From: Primorskyibacter marinus
Lineage (GTDB): Bacteria > Pseudomonadota > Alphaproteobacteria > Rhodobacterales > Rhodobacteraceae
Direction of reading: 5' to 3'
Length of the DNA stretch: 64,000 nt
Assembly: GCF_003313245.1 (NCBI RefSeq)
Contig: NZ_QJSD01000007.1
Span: forward strand, 1 to 64,000
Shown here: one piece after another, positions 44,425-54,852 of the stretch
Numbering within the stretch: the first letter of the stretch is position 1
How the letters are laid out: each line of letters opens with the position of its first letter
Program-made: the position numbers and the translations under genes
Notes under the pieces: generated by a model
What the model saw: only the letters and a program-made list of their open reading frames with translations
Databases searched by the model: none
What the model was told of the DNA's origin: nothing

Positions 44425-46847
44425 GCGTGACCAGACCCCTGCCCCACGATTCCGCCGCGCTGCATGTTCAGGGCACGGCGCGCTATATCGACGACATTCC
44501 CAGCCCGGCCGGCACACTGCACCTTGCCTTTGGCCTCTCCGAGATCGCCTCTGGCCGCATCACCGCAATTGATCTTGCGGCGGTGCGCAGTGCCCCCGGC
44601 GTTGTGGCGGTGCTCGAAGCGGGCGACCTGTCCTTTGACAACGATGTATCGCCCTCCATCCATGACGAGCCGCTGCTTTCCGGCAAATCGGTACACTATG
44701 TCGGCCAGCCGATCTTCATGGTCGTGGCCACCAGCCATCTTGCGGCCCGCAAGGCCGCCCGAATGGCGCGGATCGACTATCAGGAACGCGACGCCATCCT
44801 GACCATCGAAGACGCCTTGGACGCCGATGCGCGTTTCGAGGAAGGTCCGCGGATCTGGGAAAAGGGCGATACCGAAGAGGCAATCGATTCCGCACCGCAC
44901 CGCGTCGAGGGCCGGATCGAGATGGGCGGGCAAGAGCATTTCTACCTTGAAGGTCAGGCCGCCATGGCCTGGCCGCAGGAAAGCGGCGACATGCTGGTGA
45001 TGAGTTCCACCCAGCATCCGACCGAAATCCAGCACAAGGTGGCCGAGGCCATCGGAAAGCCGATGCATGCCGTGCGGGTTGAAACCCGCCGGATGGGCGG
45101 TGGTTTCGGTGGCAAGGAAAGCCAGGGCAACGCGCTGGCCGTTGCCTGCGCCGTGGCCGCACGCCTGACCGGCAAGCCCTGCAAGATGCGCTATGATCGC
45201 GATGACGACATGACCATCACCGGCAAGCGGCACGATTTCCGGATCGACTATCGCGCGGGCTTTGACGATGACGGCGTGCTGACCGGCGTGGAGTTCTTGC
45301 AATACACCCGCTGTGGTTGGGCGCAGGATCTGTCCTTGCCGGTGGCTGACCGGGCGATGCTGCATGCCGACAACGCGTATAATCTGCCCGCCGCCCGGAT
45401 CGAAAGCCACCGTTTGCGCACCAACACCCAATCCGCCACCGCCTTTCGCGGCTTTGGCGGGCCGCAAGGCATGGTCGGGATGGAGCGTGTCATGGATCAC
45501 GTCGCGCATGATCTGGGGCTTGATCCGGCGCAGGTCCGTCAACGCAACTATTATGCGGCCAATCACGGGGCCGGAAAACCTGCCCCGACCGAGCCAGCGA
45601 CGCCGTCGCCCGAAAACCTCCCCGACCCGGAAAATGCGAATGTGGACGTCACCTCGCGTGGCGCTGTCGGCGCAATCGCCCAAAACGGCGTGGCCCCCGA
45701 TCCGGCGGGGCATCAGACCACCCCTTACGGCCAACCGGTCGAGGATTTCATTCTGCATGAGATGACCGACGCGCTGCTGGAAAGCGCGGACTATGCCGCG
45801 CGGCGGGTGCGTGTGGCGGAATGGAACGCGCAGAATGATGTGCTCAAGCGCGGCCTTGCGATGACGCCGGTGAAGTTCGGGATTTCCTTCACGCTGACGC
45901 ATCTCAATCAGGCGGGCGCGTTGGTGCATGTCTATCAGGACGGCTCTGTTCATCTGAACCATGGCGGCACAGAGATGGGACAGGGGCTGTTCCAGAAGGT
46001 GGCGCAGGTCGCCGCCGCGCGGTTCGGCCTCCCGCTGGAAGCGGTGAAGATCACCGCGACCGATACCGGCAAGGTGCCCAATACCTCGGCCACTGCAGCC
46101 TCTTCCGGGTCCGATCTGAACGGCATGGCGGTCAAGGCCGCCTGTGACGAGATTGCCGGGCGCATCGCGGCCCATCTGGGCGGGTTGCATCAGGTGCCTG
46201 CCGAAAAGGTGCGCTTTGCCGATGGGCGCGTGTTCGTTGCAGAGGAATCCTATACCTTCGAAGACGCCGTCATGCTGTCCTATGAGGCACGGATCAGCCT
46301 GTCCGCCACGGGGTTCTACAAGACGCCCAAGGTGCAATGGGACCGGATCAAGGGTCAGGGGCGGCCGTTCTTCTACTTTGCCTATGGGGTGGCAGTCAGC
46401 GAGGTGGTGATCGACACCCTGACCGGCGAGTACCGCATCCTGCGCGCCGATATTCTGCACGATTGCGGTGCCTCGCTGAACCCGGCCATCGACATAGGCC
46501 AGATCGAGGGCGGCTATGTGCAGGGCGCAGGATGGCTGACCACCGAAGAACTGGTCTGGGATGACAAGGGTCGGCTGCGCACCCACGCGCCATCAACCTA
46601 CAAGATCCCGGCAGCGGGCGATTTGCCAGAGGTCTTCAACGTCGCACTTTGGGACGGCGACAACCGCGAGGACACGATCTACCGCTCCAAGGCCGTGGGC
46701 GAACCCCCCTTGATGCTGGGAATTTCCGCGCTGATGGCACTGTCAGACGCAGTGGCAGCCTGCGGAACGGCCTATCCGGCGCTGGACGCACCAGCAACAC
46801 CCGAACGGGTGCTTGCGGCGGTGCAAAGGGTCCGTGATGGCGTTTGA
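44421..46847 (+). CDS. xdhB: Xanthine dehydrogenase molybdenum-binding large subunit
   Basis: This 808-residue subunit oxidises hypoxanthine and xanthine to urate. Cofactor-binding segments are [11 protein letters not shown] (about 220-231), [14 protein letters not shown] (about 340) and [13 protein letters not shown] (about 515). The catalytic glutamate is in [10 protein letters not shown] (about 761). The length agrees with XdhB of Rhodobacter (about 780), with a short extra Pro/Glu-rich stretch (about 385-410). It overlaps xdhA by 4 bp and xdhC by 11 bp. Confidence 0.93.
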   Translation: MSVTRPLPHDSAALHVQGTARYIDDIPSPAGTLHLAFGLSEIASGRITAIDLAAVRSAPGVVAVLEAGDLSFDNDVSPSIHDEPLLSGKSVHYVGQPIFMVVATSHLAARKAARMARIDYQERDAILTIEDALDADARFEEGPRIWEKGDTEEAIDSAPHRVEGRIEMGGQEHFYLEGQAAMAWPQESGDMLVMSSTQHPTEIQHKVAEAIGKPMHAVRVETRRMGGGFGGKESQGNALAVACAVAARLTGKPCKMRYDRDDDMTITGKRHDFRIDYRAGFDDDGVLTGVEFLQYTRCGWAQDLSLPVADRAMLHADNAYNLPAARIESHRLRTNTQSATAFRGFGGPQGMVGMERVMDHVAHDLGLDPAQVRQRNYYAANHGAGKPAPTEPATPSPENLPDPENANVDVTSRGAVGAIAQNGVAPDPAGHQTTPYGQPVEDFILHEMTDALLESADYAARRVRVAEWNAQNDVLKRGLAMTPVKFGISFTLTHLNQAGALVHVYQDGSVHLNHGGTEMGQGLFQKVAQVAAARFGLPLEAVKITATDTGKVPNTSATAASSGSDLNGMAVKAACDEIAGRIAAHLGGLHQVPAEKVRFADGRVFVAEESYTFEDAVMLSYEARISLSATGFYKTPKVQWDRIKGQGRPFFYFAYGVAVSEVVIDTLTGEYRILRADILHDCGASLNPAIDIGQIEGGYVQGAGWLTTEELVWDDKGRLRTHAPSTYKIPAAGDLPEVFNVALWDGDNREDTIYRSKAVGEPPLMLGISALMALSDAVAACGTAYPALDAPATPERVLAAVQRVRDGV

Positions 46848-47781
46848 CCTGCACGGATTGCGAAACGCGGTAACGTCGCATGGCAGCGTCGCGCGGGTGG
46901 TCGTGGCCGATACTGCCGGATCGACGCCCCGCGAACAGGGCGCGGCGATGCTCGTTTGGACTGATGGGCAATCCGGGACCATCGGCGGCGGAGAGTTGGA
47001 ATACCGCGCGGCAAAAGAAGCCCGCGCGATGCTGGAAACGGGCGGCGACAGTGAAGTGCGTCACGCGCTTGGCCCGTCGCTGGGACAATGTTGTGGCGGC
47101 GCTACCGTTCTGCGGACCGAGATTTACGATATGGCCCGCGTGGACACGCTTAGCGACGATGTCATTGCACGCGGTCCCGGCGAGATGCCCCTCTCGGTTC
47201 GCCGCCTGCTGGCAGAGGCCCGCGGGCAAGGTCGCCAACCAGAGGTGCGGCGCCTTGACGGTTGGCTGATAGAGCCTGTGGCCCGCCCTCAAACCCGGCT
47301 GTGGATCTGGGGTGCCGGCCATGTCGGCCGCGCGCTGACGCAGGTTCTGGCCCCCCTGCCCGGCATGGCGATCACTTGGGTGGACACCGGACCGGAACGC
47401 TTTCCCGATAACGTGCCCGCCGGTGTCGATATACTGCCTGCCGCCAAGCCTGAATTTCTGGTGCACCACGCCCCGAAAAACGCCCATCACCTGATTCTGA
47501 CCTTCTCGCACGCGCTGGACCTGGAATTGTGCCACCGTCTGCTTGGCCACGGATTTTCCAGCGCCGGGCTGATCGGCTCTGCCACGAAATGGGCACGGTT
47601 TCGCAGCCGTCTGGCGGCATTGGGCCATGCAAAAGCCTTGATTTCGCGCATAGATTGCCCGATTGGCGACACGACGTTGGGGAAACATCCGCAGGCGATT
47701 GCGGTCGGCGTCGCAGCGGCCATACTGGCGCGCGACACAGCAACAGCGCGCCGCAGCGGCGTAGAGGACAATTGTGCATGA
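46837..47781 (+). CDS. xdhC: Xanthine dehydrogenase accessory protein XdhC
   Basis: This 314-residue protein binds and delivers sulfurated molybdenum cofactor to XdhB. The N-terminal XdhC domain (VVVADTAGSTPREQGAAMLV, about 18-37; LGQCCGG conserved Cys pair region) and the C-terminal Rossmann domain (LWIWGAGHVGRAL, about 156-168) are both present. The start inside the xdhB end (ATG 46837) is more likely than 46813. The stop overlaps the following ABC ATPase gene by 4 bp, linking maturation and transport genes in one operon. Confidence 0.88.
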   Translation: MAFDLHGLRNAVTSHGSVARVVVADTAGSTPREQGAAMLVWTDGQSGTIGGGELEYRAAKEARAMLETGGDSEVRHALGPSLGQCCGGATVLRTEIYDMARVDTLSDDVIARGPGEMPLSVRRLLAEARGQGRQPEVRRLDGWLIEPVARPQTRLWIWGAGHVGRALTQVLAPLPGMAITWVDTGPERFPDNVPAGVDILPAAKPEFLVHHAPKNAHHLILTFSHALDLELCHRLLGHGFSSAGLIGSATKWARFRSRLAALGHAKALISRIDCPIGDTTLGKHPQAIAVGVAAAILARDTATARRSGVEDNCA

Positions 47782-49301
47782 ATGACGTGCTTCTCGGGCT
47801 GGAAGGTCTGACAAAGGCCTATCCCGGCGTGGTGGCCAATGACGATGTTTCCTTCGACATCCGCGAAGGCGAGATCCATGCGCTGCTGGGTGAAAACGGC
47901 GCGGGCAAGTCAACGCTGGTCAAGATGATCTATGGGCTGGTCAAACCCGACAGCGGCACGATGACGCTGCGCGGCGCGGCGTTTGAACCCGCCGAGCCGC
48001 GCGCCGCACGAGCCGCAGGCGTGGCGATGGTCTTTCAGCATTTTTCGCTGTTCGATGCGCTCAGCGTTGCCGAAAACGTGGCACTTGGCATGGAAAACCC
48101 GCCGAAACCGCGTGATCTGGCGCGGCAGATCCGCGAGGTTTCGGAAACCTACGGGTTGCCGCTGGACCCCGGACGCACCGTCGGTACGCTGTCTGCGGGC
48201 GAACGCCAGCGGGTCGAGATCATTCGCTGCCTGCTGCAAGATCCGAAACTGCTGATCATGGACGAGCCGACCTCTGTCCTGACGCCGCAAGAGGTGGAGA
48301 TCCTGTTCGAAACCCTGCGCAAGCTGGCATCCGAAGGCACGGCGATCCTGTATATCAGCCATAAGCTGGAGGAAATCCGCAGCCTGTGCGACCACGCCAC
48401 CATCCTGCGTCTGGGCAAAAAGGTGGCGACCTGCACCCCGGCCGAGGCTTCGGCGCGTGAGCTGGCCGAGATGATGGTGGGTGCCAGTTTCGAGACGCCC
48501 CAAAAGGCAGCCAGACAACTGGGCGAGGTGATGCTGGACGTGCGCGGCCTGTCCTTGCCCGCCCCCGGTGCTTTTGGCACGCCGCTGCGCGAAATAAGCT
48601 TTCAGGTCCGCGCGGGCGAGATTCTGGGCCTTGGCGGGGTGGCGGGAAATGGTCAGGACGAATTGCTGGCGGCCCTGTCGGGCGAACGCCTCAGCGGGGC
48701 CGATGTGATCCGGCTGCGCGACCGGCCGATCGGCAATATGGGTCCGACAGAACGCCGCGCGCTTGGCGTGCTCAGCGGTCCAGAGGAACGGTTGGGCCAC
48801 GCCGCCGCCCCGGATATGAGCCTGATCGAGAACGCCGTTCTGACCGGTGCTGGGCGCATGGGCCTGCTGTCTGGCGGCTTTATCAACTGGCCGAAGTCAA
48901 AGGGCTTTGCCGAAGACGTCATTCGCACCTTCGACGTCCGCACCCCAGGATCGGGCACAGCCGCGCGGGCACTATCGGGCGGCAATTTGCAGAAGTTTGT
49001 CATTGGCCGCGAGGTCCTGCAATCGCCTGAGGTGCTGATCGTGAACCAACCCACCTGGGGCGTTGACGCCGCCGCCGCTGCAGCCATCCGGCAGGCGCTT
49101 TTGAACCTTGCCGCCAACGGGGCCGCTCTTGTGGTCATCAGCCAGGATCTTGACGAATTGATGGAGGTCAGCGACCGCTTTGGCGCTCTCAACGAAGGCC
49201 GCCTGTCGGACTTGCGCCCGGTTGACGGGCTGACGGTGGAAGAGATCGGGCTGATGATGGGCGGCGCACATGACATGGAGGTTGCCCATGTCGACGCGTA
49301 A
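47778..49301 (+). CDS. BMP-type (nucleoside/purine) ABC transporter ATPase
   Basis: This 507-residue protein has two fused ABC domains, as in sugar/nucleoside importers. Domain 1: Walker A GENGAGKST (about 37-45), signature LSAGERQRVEI, Walker B LLIMDEPTS. Domain 2 (from about 265): degenerate Walker A GVAGNGQDELL, signature LSGGNLQKFVI, Walker B VLIVNQPTWGVD. It powers the two permeases that follow, with the BMP-family binding protein. Placement directly after xdhC (4-bp overlap) suggests purine, nucleoside or xanthine uptake; substrate is inferred from context only. Confidence 0.85.
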   Translation: MNDVLLGLEGLTKAYPGVVANDDVSFDIREGEIHALLGENGAGKSTLVKMIYGLVKPDSGTMTLRGAAFEPAEPRAARAAGVAMVFQHFSLFDALSVAENVALGMENPPKPRDLARQIREVSETYGLPLDPGRTVGTLSAGERQRVEIIRCLLQDPKLLIMDEPTSVLTPQEVEILFETLRKLASEGTAILYISHKLEEIRSLCDHATILRLGKKVATCTPAEASARELAEMMVGASFETPQKAARQLGEVMLDVRGLSLPAPGAFGTPLREISFQVRAGEILGLGGVAGNGQDELLAALSGERLSGADVIRLRDRPIGNMGPTERRALGVLSGPEERLGHAAAPDMSLIENAVLTGAGRMGLLSGGFINWPKSKGFAEDVIRTFDVRTPGSGTAARALSGGNLQKFVIGREVLQSPEVLIVNQPTWGVDAAAAAAIRQALLNLAANGAALVVISQDLDELMEVSDRFGALNEGRLSDLRPVDGLTVEEIGLMMGGAHDMEVAHVDA

Positions 49302-49394
49302 CCACCCAGAACGCAGCATGAGGGAGTCCACGGGAATGCGCAAAGGCCACAGATACTGAGGCTGGAAAAGCGACCACAGCCATCGCAGCTTTGG

Positions 49395-50438
49395 ATGGTG
49401 CTGTCGCCAGTCATTGCCGTGTTCCTGACGATGATTGTCGGCGGCATGATGTTTGCGATCCTGGGAAAACCACCGCTTGAGGCGATCAAGGTGATCTTCT
49501 GGGATCCGCTGTTCAACGACCAGTTCGCGTCCTATTCGCGGCCGCAATTGCTGGTCAAGGCAGGGCCGCTGATCCTGATCGCCATCGGCCTGTCGATCGG
49601 CTTCAAGGCGGGGATCTGGAATATCGGTGCCGAGGGCCAATACATCATGGGCGCGATCTGCGGCGCGGGGGCGGGGTTGGCCTTATACCCATCTGAAAGC
49701 TTTCTGATTTTCCCGGCCATGGCGCTGGCCGGTGGGCTTGGCGGCTGGGCCTGGGCGATGGTCCCGGCGGTGCTGAAAACCCGCTTTGGCACCAATGAAA
49801 TCCTCGTCTCGCTGATGCTGACCTATGTGGCGCAAAGCATCCTGATCTCTGTCTCATCCGGCCTGCTTCGGAACCCCGAGGGCATGGGATTTCCCGGCTC
49901 GCGCAATTTCAAGCAATGGGACGCAGCCTTCAATGCCGAGCTGATTGCCAATACCGGCCTGCATTGGGGTGTCGTCGCGGCGCTGATCGCGGTGATCGGT
50001 GCCTATATGCTGATGAGCCGTCATATCATGGGGTTCAATATCCGCCTGACCGGCGAGGCCCCGCGCGCCGCGCGGTTCGCCGGGGTAAAACCAGCACGCG
50101 TGGTGTTCTTCTGCCTTGGCATTGCCGGGCTGCTGGCCGGCGCGGCGGGCCTGTTCGAGGTCAGCGGCCCTGCCGGACAGCTTACCGGATCATTCAACGC
50201 AGGCTACGGCTTTACCGCGATCATCGTCGCCTTTCTGGGGCGTCTGCACCCCGTCGGCATCCTGCTGGCCGGGTTGTTGATGGCGCTGACCTATATCGGC
50301 GGTGAACTGGCACAGCTGATGCTGAACCTGCCCGGCGCGGCGATCCAGCTGTTTCAGGGCATGATGCTGTTTTTCCTGCTCGCGGCGGATGTGTTCACCA
50401 ACTTCCGGCTTCGCTTTGGCAAGAAAGGTGTTGCCTGA
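49395..50438 (+). CDS. BMP-type ABC transporter permease 1
   Basis: This 347-residue inner-membrane protein has 8-10 predicted hydrophobic segments and GIWNIGAEGQYIMGA (about 72-86) and ATGLMLTY-like GTNEILVSLMLTY (about 131-143), typical of branched-chain/nucleoside-type permeases. The ATG at 49395 begins at the first membrane segment; the frame is open upstream with residues LRLEKRPQPSQLW before it. Homologues usually start MRLEKR-like, so translation may begin at CTG 49356. It is 93 bp after the ATPase gene. Confidence 0.82.
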   Translation: MVLSPVIAVFLTMIVGGMMFAILGKPPLEAIKVIFWDPLFNDQFASYSRPQLLVKAGPLILIAIGLSIGFKAGIWNIGAEGQYIMGAICGAGAGLALYPSESFLIFPAMALAGGLGGWAWAMVPAVLKTRFGTNEILVSLMLTYVAQSILISVSSGLLRNPEGMGFPGSRNFKQWDAAFNAELIANTGLHWGVVAALIAVIGAYMLMSRHIMGFNIRLTGEAPRAARFAGVKPARVVFFCLGIAGLLAGAAGLFEVSGPAGQLTGSFNAGYGFTAIIVAFLGRLHPVGILLAGLLMALTYIGGELAQLMLNLPGAAIQLFQGMMLFFLLAADVFTNFRLRFGKKGVA

Positions 50439-51361
50439 TGGATCTGTCCTCTATCAATCCGGTCCTGCTGATCGCCTCTGTGATGGTCTCGGCGACACCG
50501 ATCCTGCTGGCCGCTATCGGTGAATTGGTGGTCGAGAAATCCGGCGTTCTGAATCTGGGCGTCGAAGGAATGATGATCACCGGTGCCGTCGTGGGCTTTG
50601 CCGTTGCCGTCAGCAATACGTCGCCGGGGATGGGGTTTGTCGGGGCGGCGCTTGCGGGCGCATTGCTCAGCCTGCCATTCGCGCTGCTCACGCAGTATCT
50701 GATGTCAAATCAGGTCGCCACCGGACTGGGCCTGATGATGGTGGGGCTGGGCCTGTCCAGCCTGATCGGCAAACCCTTTGAAGGAATGAAAGCCCCCCCC
50801 TTCCCGAAGGTTGAGATCCCGCTGCTGTCGGACCTGCCGATCTTTGGCAAAATGCTGTTTTCGCATGACATCATGGTCTATTTCAGCGTGGCCCTTGTCG
50901 TCGCTGTCTGGGCGTTTCTGAAATACACCCGCGCCGGGCTGATCCTGCGCGCGGTTGGCGAGGCGCATGACAGCGCCCATGCGCTTGGCTACAAGGTCCG
51001 GCATATCCGCATTCTGGCCATCTTGTTCGGCGGTGCCTGCGCCGGGCTTGGCGGCGCATACCTGTCACTGGTGCGCGTGCCACAATGGACCGAAGGCATG
51101 ACCGCCGGTGCCGGCTGGATCGCGCTGGCCATCGTGGTCTTTGCCTCCTGGCGGCCCGGTCGTGTCGCGGTGGGGGCTTATCTGTTTGGCGGCGTCAGCG
51201 TCCTGCAACTCAACCTGCAAGCCGCGGGCGCGGATGTGCCGGTCGCGCTCTTGTCGGCATCGCCCTATCTGATTACCATCCTTGTGCTGGTGATCATCTC
51301 GGCCAGGGGCGCGCATGCGGCGCCTGCCTCCCTTGGCCGTCCATTCCATGCCTCTCGCTAG
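50438..51361 (+). CDS. BMP-type ABC transporter permease 2
   Basis: This 307-residue second permease of the importer is hydrophobic throughout, with LNLGVEGMMITGAVVGF (about 37-53) corresponding to the conserved EG motif, and a RAVGEAHDSAHALGYKV cytoplasmic loop (about 172-188) that contacts the ATPase. ATG overlaps the stop of permease 1 (TGATG). It forms the heterodimeric channel with permease 1. Confidence 0.85.
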   Translation: MDLSSINPVLLIASVMVSATPILLAAIGELVVEKSGVLNLGVEGMMITGAVVGFAVAVSNTSPGMGFVGAALAGALLSLPFALLTQYLMSNQVATGLGLMMVGLGLSSLIGKPFEGMKAPPFPKVEIPLLSDLPIFGKMLFSHDIMVYFSVALVVAVWAFLKYTRAGLILRAVGEAHDSAHALGYKVRHIRILAILFGGACAGLGGAYLSLVRVPQWTEGMTAGAGWIALAIVVFASWRPGRVAVGAYLFGGVSVLQLNLQAAGADVPVALLSASPYLITILVLVIISARGAHAAPASLGRPFHASR

Positions 51362-51394
51362 AGGCCGCATTTACCACCAACGGGGAAACCTCAC

Positions 51395-52471
51395 ATGAAA
51401 AGAAGAACTCTACTGACCTCAGCCGCGCTTGCGCTGGCCCTTGGCACAACCGCATTCGCGCAGGACGAAGAGATCACCGCCGGTTTTATCTATATCGGCC
51501 CTCCGGGTGACGGCGGCTGGACTTACGAGCACGATCAGGCCCGCCAGAAGATGGAGGCCCATTTCGACGGCAAGGTCAAAACCATCTATCAGGAAAACGT
51601 GCCGGAATCCGCGGATGCGGAACGGGCAATCACCCAGATGGCTCTGACCGGGGCGGACATCATCTTTACCACCTCTTTCGGTTACATGGACCCGACGATC
51701 GCGGTGGCCCAGAAATTCCCGGATGTGAAATTCGAACATGCCACCGGGTACAAACGCGCTGACAACGTGTCGACCTACTCGGCGCGGTTCTACGAGGGCC
51801 GCGCGGTTCAGGGCCATATTGCGGGCAAGATGACCAAGACCAACAAGATCGGCTATATCGCCTCCGTGCCGATCCCCGAGGTTATCCGCGGCATCAACTC
51901 TGCCTATATCCACGCCAAGAAAGTGAACCCGGATGTCGAGTTTTCGGTGATCTGGCTTTACACATGGTTCGACCCGGCGAAAGAGGCCGACGCCGCCCGC
52001 GCGCTGATTGAAAACGGCGCGGATGTGGTGCTGCAACACACCGACTCCACCGCGCCGCAGGCGGCCGCGCAGGAGGCGGGCAATGTCATCACCTTCGGGC
52101 AGGCATCCGACATGGCGGAATATAAGCCCCTGCCGCGCGTTTCCTCGATCATCGACGATTGGGCCCCCTATTATATCGCCCGGACACAGGCCGTTCTGGA
52201 CGGAACATGGGAATCCACCGACACATGGGACGGTATCGGCGCGGGCATGGTCGGCATCGGCGAAATTACCGACGCCGTTCCCGAAGACGTGAAGGCCGAG
52301 GCCTTGGCCCTGAAAGAGGCGTTGGCCTCGGGCGAATACCATGCCTTCACCGGACCGCTGAAAAAGCAGGATGGCAGCGATTGGCTGGCAGAGGGCGAAG
52401 TCGCCGATGATGGTACATTGGCGGGCATGGATTTCTATGTTGAAGGTCTGACCGCAGAGATCCCGAACTAA
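51395..52471 (+). CDS. BMP-family substrate-binding protein
   Basis: This 358-residue periplasmic protein has a signal peptide (MKRRTLLTSAALALALGTTA, cleavage near AFA-QDEE at about 23). The BMP/PnrA fold is marked by FIYIGPPGDGGWTYEHDQAR (about 31-50), ADIIFTTSFGYMDP and SVPIPEVIRGINSA. It captures the substrate for the importer encoded just upstream. It is last in the xdh-transport operon; an intrinsic terminator follows at 52573. Family members bind nucleosides, purines or autoinducers. Confidence 0.85.
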   Translation: MKRRTLLTSAALALALGTTAFAQDEEITAGFIYIGPPGDGGWTYEHDQARQKMEAHFDGKVKTIYQENVPESADAERAITQMALTGADIIFTTSFGYMDPTIAVAQKFPDVKFEHATGYKRADNVSTYSARFYEGRAVQGHIAGKMTKTNKIGYIASVPIPEVIRGINSAYIHAKKVNPDVEFSVIWLYTWFDPAKEADAARALIENGADVVLQHTDSTAPQAAAQEAGNVITFGQASDMAEYKPLPRVSSIIDDWAPYYIARTQAVLDGTWESTDTWDGIGAGMVGIGEITDAVPEDVKAEALALKEALASGEYHAFTGPLKKQDGSDWLAEGEVADDGTLAGMDFYVEGLTAEIPN

Positions 52472-52572
52472 GCCACCCTTCGCAATACGCAATATTCGGG
52501 CGTCCTGACCTGTCGGTTGGGGCGCCTGCTTGCGTCTGGGCATTCTGCTAACGGCTTTGGAACAACGCGCGG

Positions 52573-52604
52573 CCTGATCCACCTTAGATCGGGTCTTTTC
52601 TTTG
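52573..52604 (+). terminator. Intrinsic terminator of the xdh-transport operon
   Basis: CCTGATC-CACCTTA-GATCGGG forms a 7-bp stem (one G-U pair) followed by TCTTTTCTTT. Confidence 0.55.
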
Positions 52605-52630
52605 CCTCCGCGCCGTGCCACCGTCCCCCC

Positions 52631-53566
52631 ATGACCCAGCATATCACAAGCCCCGATGGCACCCATGGTCCGCAATTCGCCTTTGGCGCCATGCAATGGG
52701 GAGGCCGCGCAGACGAGGCGCAATCGCGTGCCATGTATGAGGCCTGCCGCGAGGCGGGGATCGTGCATTTCGACACCGCCCATGTCTATACCGATGGCAG
52801 GTCCGAAGAGCTGTTGGGCAAGTTCGCCGGGCCGGATCGGGACGCGCTTATCATCGCAACCAAGGCGAATTTTCCCGGCGGCGGGACGCGCGACAACATT
52901 CTGGAAAGTATCGACACCAGCCGGAAACGGCTGGGCATGGATATGGTCGACATCTATTACATGCATCGCTGGGACAATGACACGCCGTTGGAGGAAACCT
53001 TCGACGCGCTTGCCCAGCTGAAACAACGCGGCGCGATCCGCTATATCGGCGTGTCCAATTACGCCGCATGGCAGGTGATGAAAGCGCAATCTGTCGCCGC
53101 AAAGTTCGACCTGCGCATCGACGTGCTGCAACCGATGTATAATCTCGTCAAACGTCAGGCAGAGGTTGAGCTTTTGCCGATGTGCGCCTCCGAAGGCATT
53201 GTTGCGGCCACCTATTCGCCGCTGGGTGGCGGGCTGTTGACGGGCAAATACGCGCGCGGCGACAGTGGGCGACTAGACAGTGATGCGCGCTATACAAAGC
53301 GTTACGGCCCCGCCGAGATGCACAAGGCCGCGTCCGGACTGACCGCATTGGCCGAAGATCTGCGCACGGATCCGGCAACGCTGGCGGCCGCCTGGGTGGC
53401 GCGACATCCGTCCCGACCGGTGCCGCTGCTGTCGGCCCGGACGCCGGAACAGTTGGCCCCCTCGCTTGCCGCCATGCAGTTTGACATGGACGATGCAGTT
53501 TATGCACAGGTTTCGACGCTTTATCCCGCACCGCCCCCTGCCACTGATCGGTTGGAGGAAGCGTGA
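52631..53566 (+). CDS. Aldo/keto reductase
   Basis: This 311-residue (beta/alpha)8-barrel NADPH oxidoreductase has FDTAHVYTDGRSEELLG (Asp-Tyr of the catalytic set, about 40-56), Lys in IATKANF and the catalytic His region YYMHRWDNDTP (about 108-118), then GVSNYAAWQ and the NADPH-binding tail SARTPEQL. I chose ATG 52631; the frame reaches 52517 with no ribosome site. It overlaps the FAD oxidoreductase by 4 bp. The substrate is unknown. Confidence 0.85.
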   Translation: MTQHITSPDGTHGPQFAFGAMQWGGRADEAQSRAMYEACREAGIVHFDTAHVYTDGRSEELLGKFAGPDRDALIIATKANFPGGGTRDNILESIDTSRKRLGMDMVDIYYMHRWDNDTPLEETFDALAQLKQRGAIRYIGVSNYAAWQVMKAQSVAAKFDLRIDVLQPMYNLVKRQAEVELLPMCASEGIVAATYSPLGGGLLTGKYARGDSGRLDSDARYTKRYGPAEMHKAASGLTALAEDLRTDPATLAAAWVARHPSRPVPLLSARTPEQLAPSLAAMQFDMDDAVYAQVSTLYPAPPPATDRLEEA

Positions 53567-54639
53567 CCGACTTTCTGATCATTGGCGGCGGCATTGCCGG
53601 CGTGTCTGCTGCGGCGCGCCTGTCCGCGTTGGGCAGCGTCACCCTGTTAGAGGCCGAGGATGCGTTGAGCTATCACGCCAGCGGACGTTCGGCGGCGGCC
53701 TTTCTGGAAAACTACGGCAACGATGTGGTGCGCGCCCTCAATCGGGCCAGCGCCGACCATCTGCACAACGCAAATGGTGGGGTTCTGTCGCCGCGCGGGC
53801 AGTTGCTGCTTGGAGGCCCGGATGAGCCTGACAGGTTTGCCGCACAGGCGCTGGATTTCGGGCTGACCGAAATCTCGGCCACAGATGCCCGCGCCAGGGT
53901 GCCAATCCTGAACCCGGCAACCGTCACACGCGCTGCCTGGCGTCCGGATGTCTTTGACCTCGACACCGATCTGCTATTGCAGAATTTCCTGCGCGAAGCA
54001 CGCGGCAATGGTGCCGAGGTTGTAACCCGCGCCCGCATCTCCGCGATCCGTCGCATGGATGGCCGCTGGTGCGTGTCTGACGGCACGCGCGACTGGGAGG
54101 GCACGCATCTGGTCAACGCGGCAGGTGCCTGGGCCGATCAGGTCGCCGCTTTGGCCAGGGTCGCGCCCCTGGGCATTCAGCCCTACCGCCGGTCCATGGC
54201 GCGGCTGCCTGCACCGGGGGGGCATGACGTCAGTGGTTGGCCCTTTTTCGCCGCCGTCGATGACCGCTGGTATGCCAAACCCGATGCGGGTGCCTTGCTG
54301 GTGTCCCCGTCCGAGGCGGACCCGATGGACCCGCATGACGCATGGGCCGACGATATGGTGTTGGCCGAAGGGCTGGCCCGCTACGAGGAAATGGTGACGG
54401 AACCCGTGACCCGCCTGCTGTCCAACTGGGCCGGGCTGCGCAGCTTTGCCCCCGACCACGCGCTTGTTGTCGGTGCCGATCCGGCAGAGCCGGCGTTCAT
54501 CTGGGTTGCTGGTCAGGGGGGTTACGGCTTTCAGACCTGCGCCGCCGTCGCCGACCTTGTGGCGCATCTGTTGAACGGAACCCCGCCTGTGCTTGACGCG
54601 ACGACTGTAGCGGCCCTGTCGCCCGCCCGGTTCCACTGA
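53563..54639 (+). CDS. FAD-dependent amino-acid oxidase-like oxidoreductase
   Basis: This 358-residue DAO-family flavoprotein has an N-terminal Rossmann motif FLIIGGGIAGVSAA (about 3-16), a Ser/Arg region YHASGRSAAAF (about 36-46) and a C-terminal GGYGFQTCAAVA (about 314-325), as in glycine oxidase/D-amino-acid dehydrogenase-like enzymes. It starts at GTG 53563, overlapping the reductase stop (GTGA). The exact amine substrate cannot be told. It is followed by 213 bp without a gene. Confidence 0.82.
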   Translation: MTDFLIIGGGIAGVSAAARLSALGSVTLLEAEDALSYHASGRSAAAFLENYGNDVVRALNRASADHLHNANGGVLSPRGQLLLGGPDEPDRFAAQALDFGLTEISATDARARVPILNPATVTRAAWRPDVFDLDTDLLLQNFLREARGNGAEVVTRARISAIRRMDGRWCVSDGTRDWEGTHLVNAAGAWADQVAALARVAPLGIQPYRRSMARLPAPGGHDVSGWPFFAAVDDRWYAKPDAGALLVSPSEADPMDPHDAWADDMVLAEGLARYEEMVTEPVTRLLSNWAGLRSFAPDHALVVGADPAEPAFIWVAGQGGYGFQTCAAVADLVAHLLNGTPPVLDATTVAALSPARFH

Positions 54640-54852
54640 CACCGCTGCCTCACCAGTGCGCGATCCATTCAGGCGACACATCTTCGCTGCGAACGCCATG
54701 GCGCGTGTGATTCCCGCTCAGATCATCGCAGTCTTTGCCGCATCCGGAGACACGGCTCGTTCAGGCCGGTTCTCGTGGTTATTGCCGGGCTGCCGGTCAG
54801 AACCGACGCAGCCGAGCCTGACAATCGACGCGCGCCGACCTACATGCCAGGA

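Noticed and set aside
44334-46586. 750-residue minus-strand frame opposite xdhB (and similar long frames at 51419-53131 and 54718-57411)
   Set aside because: Composition-driven shadows of high-GC genes on the other strand; the plus-strand proteins carry clear family motifs.
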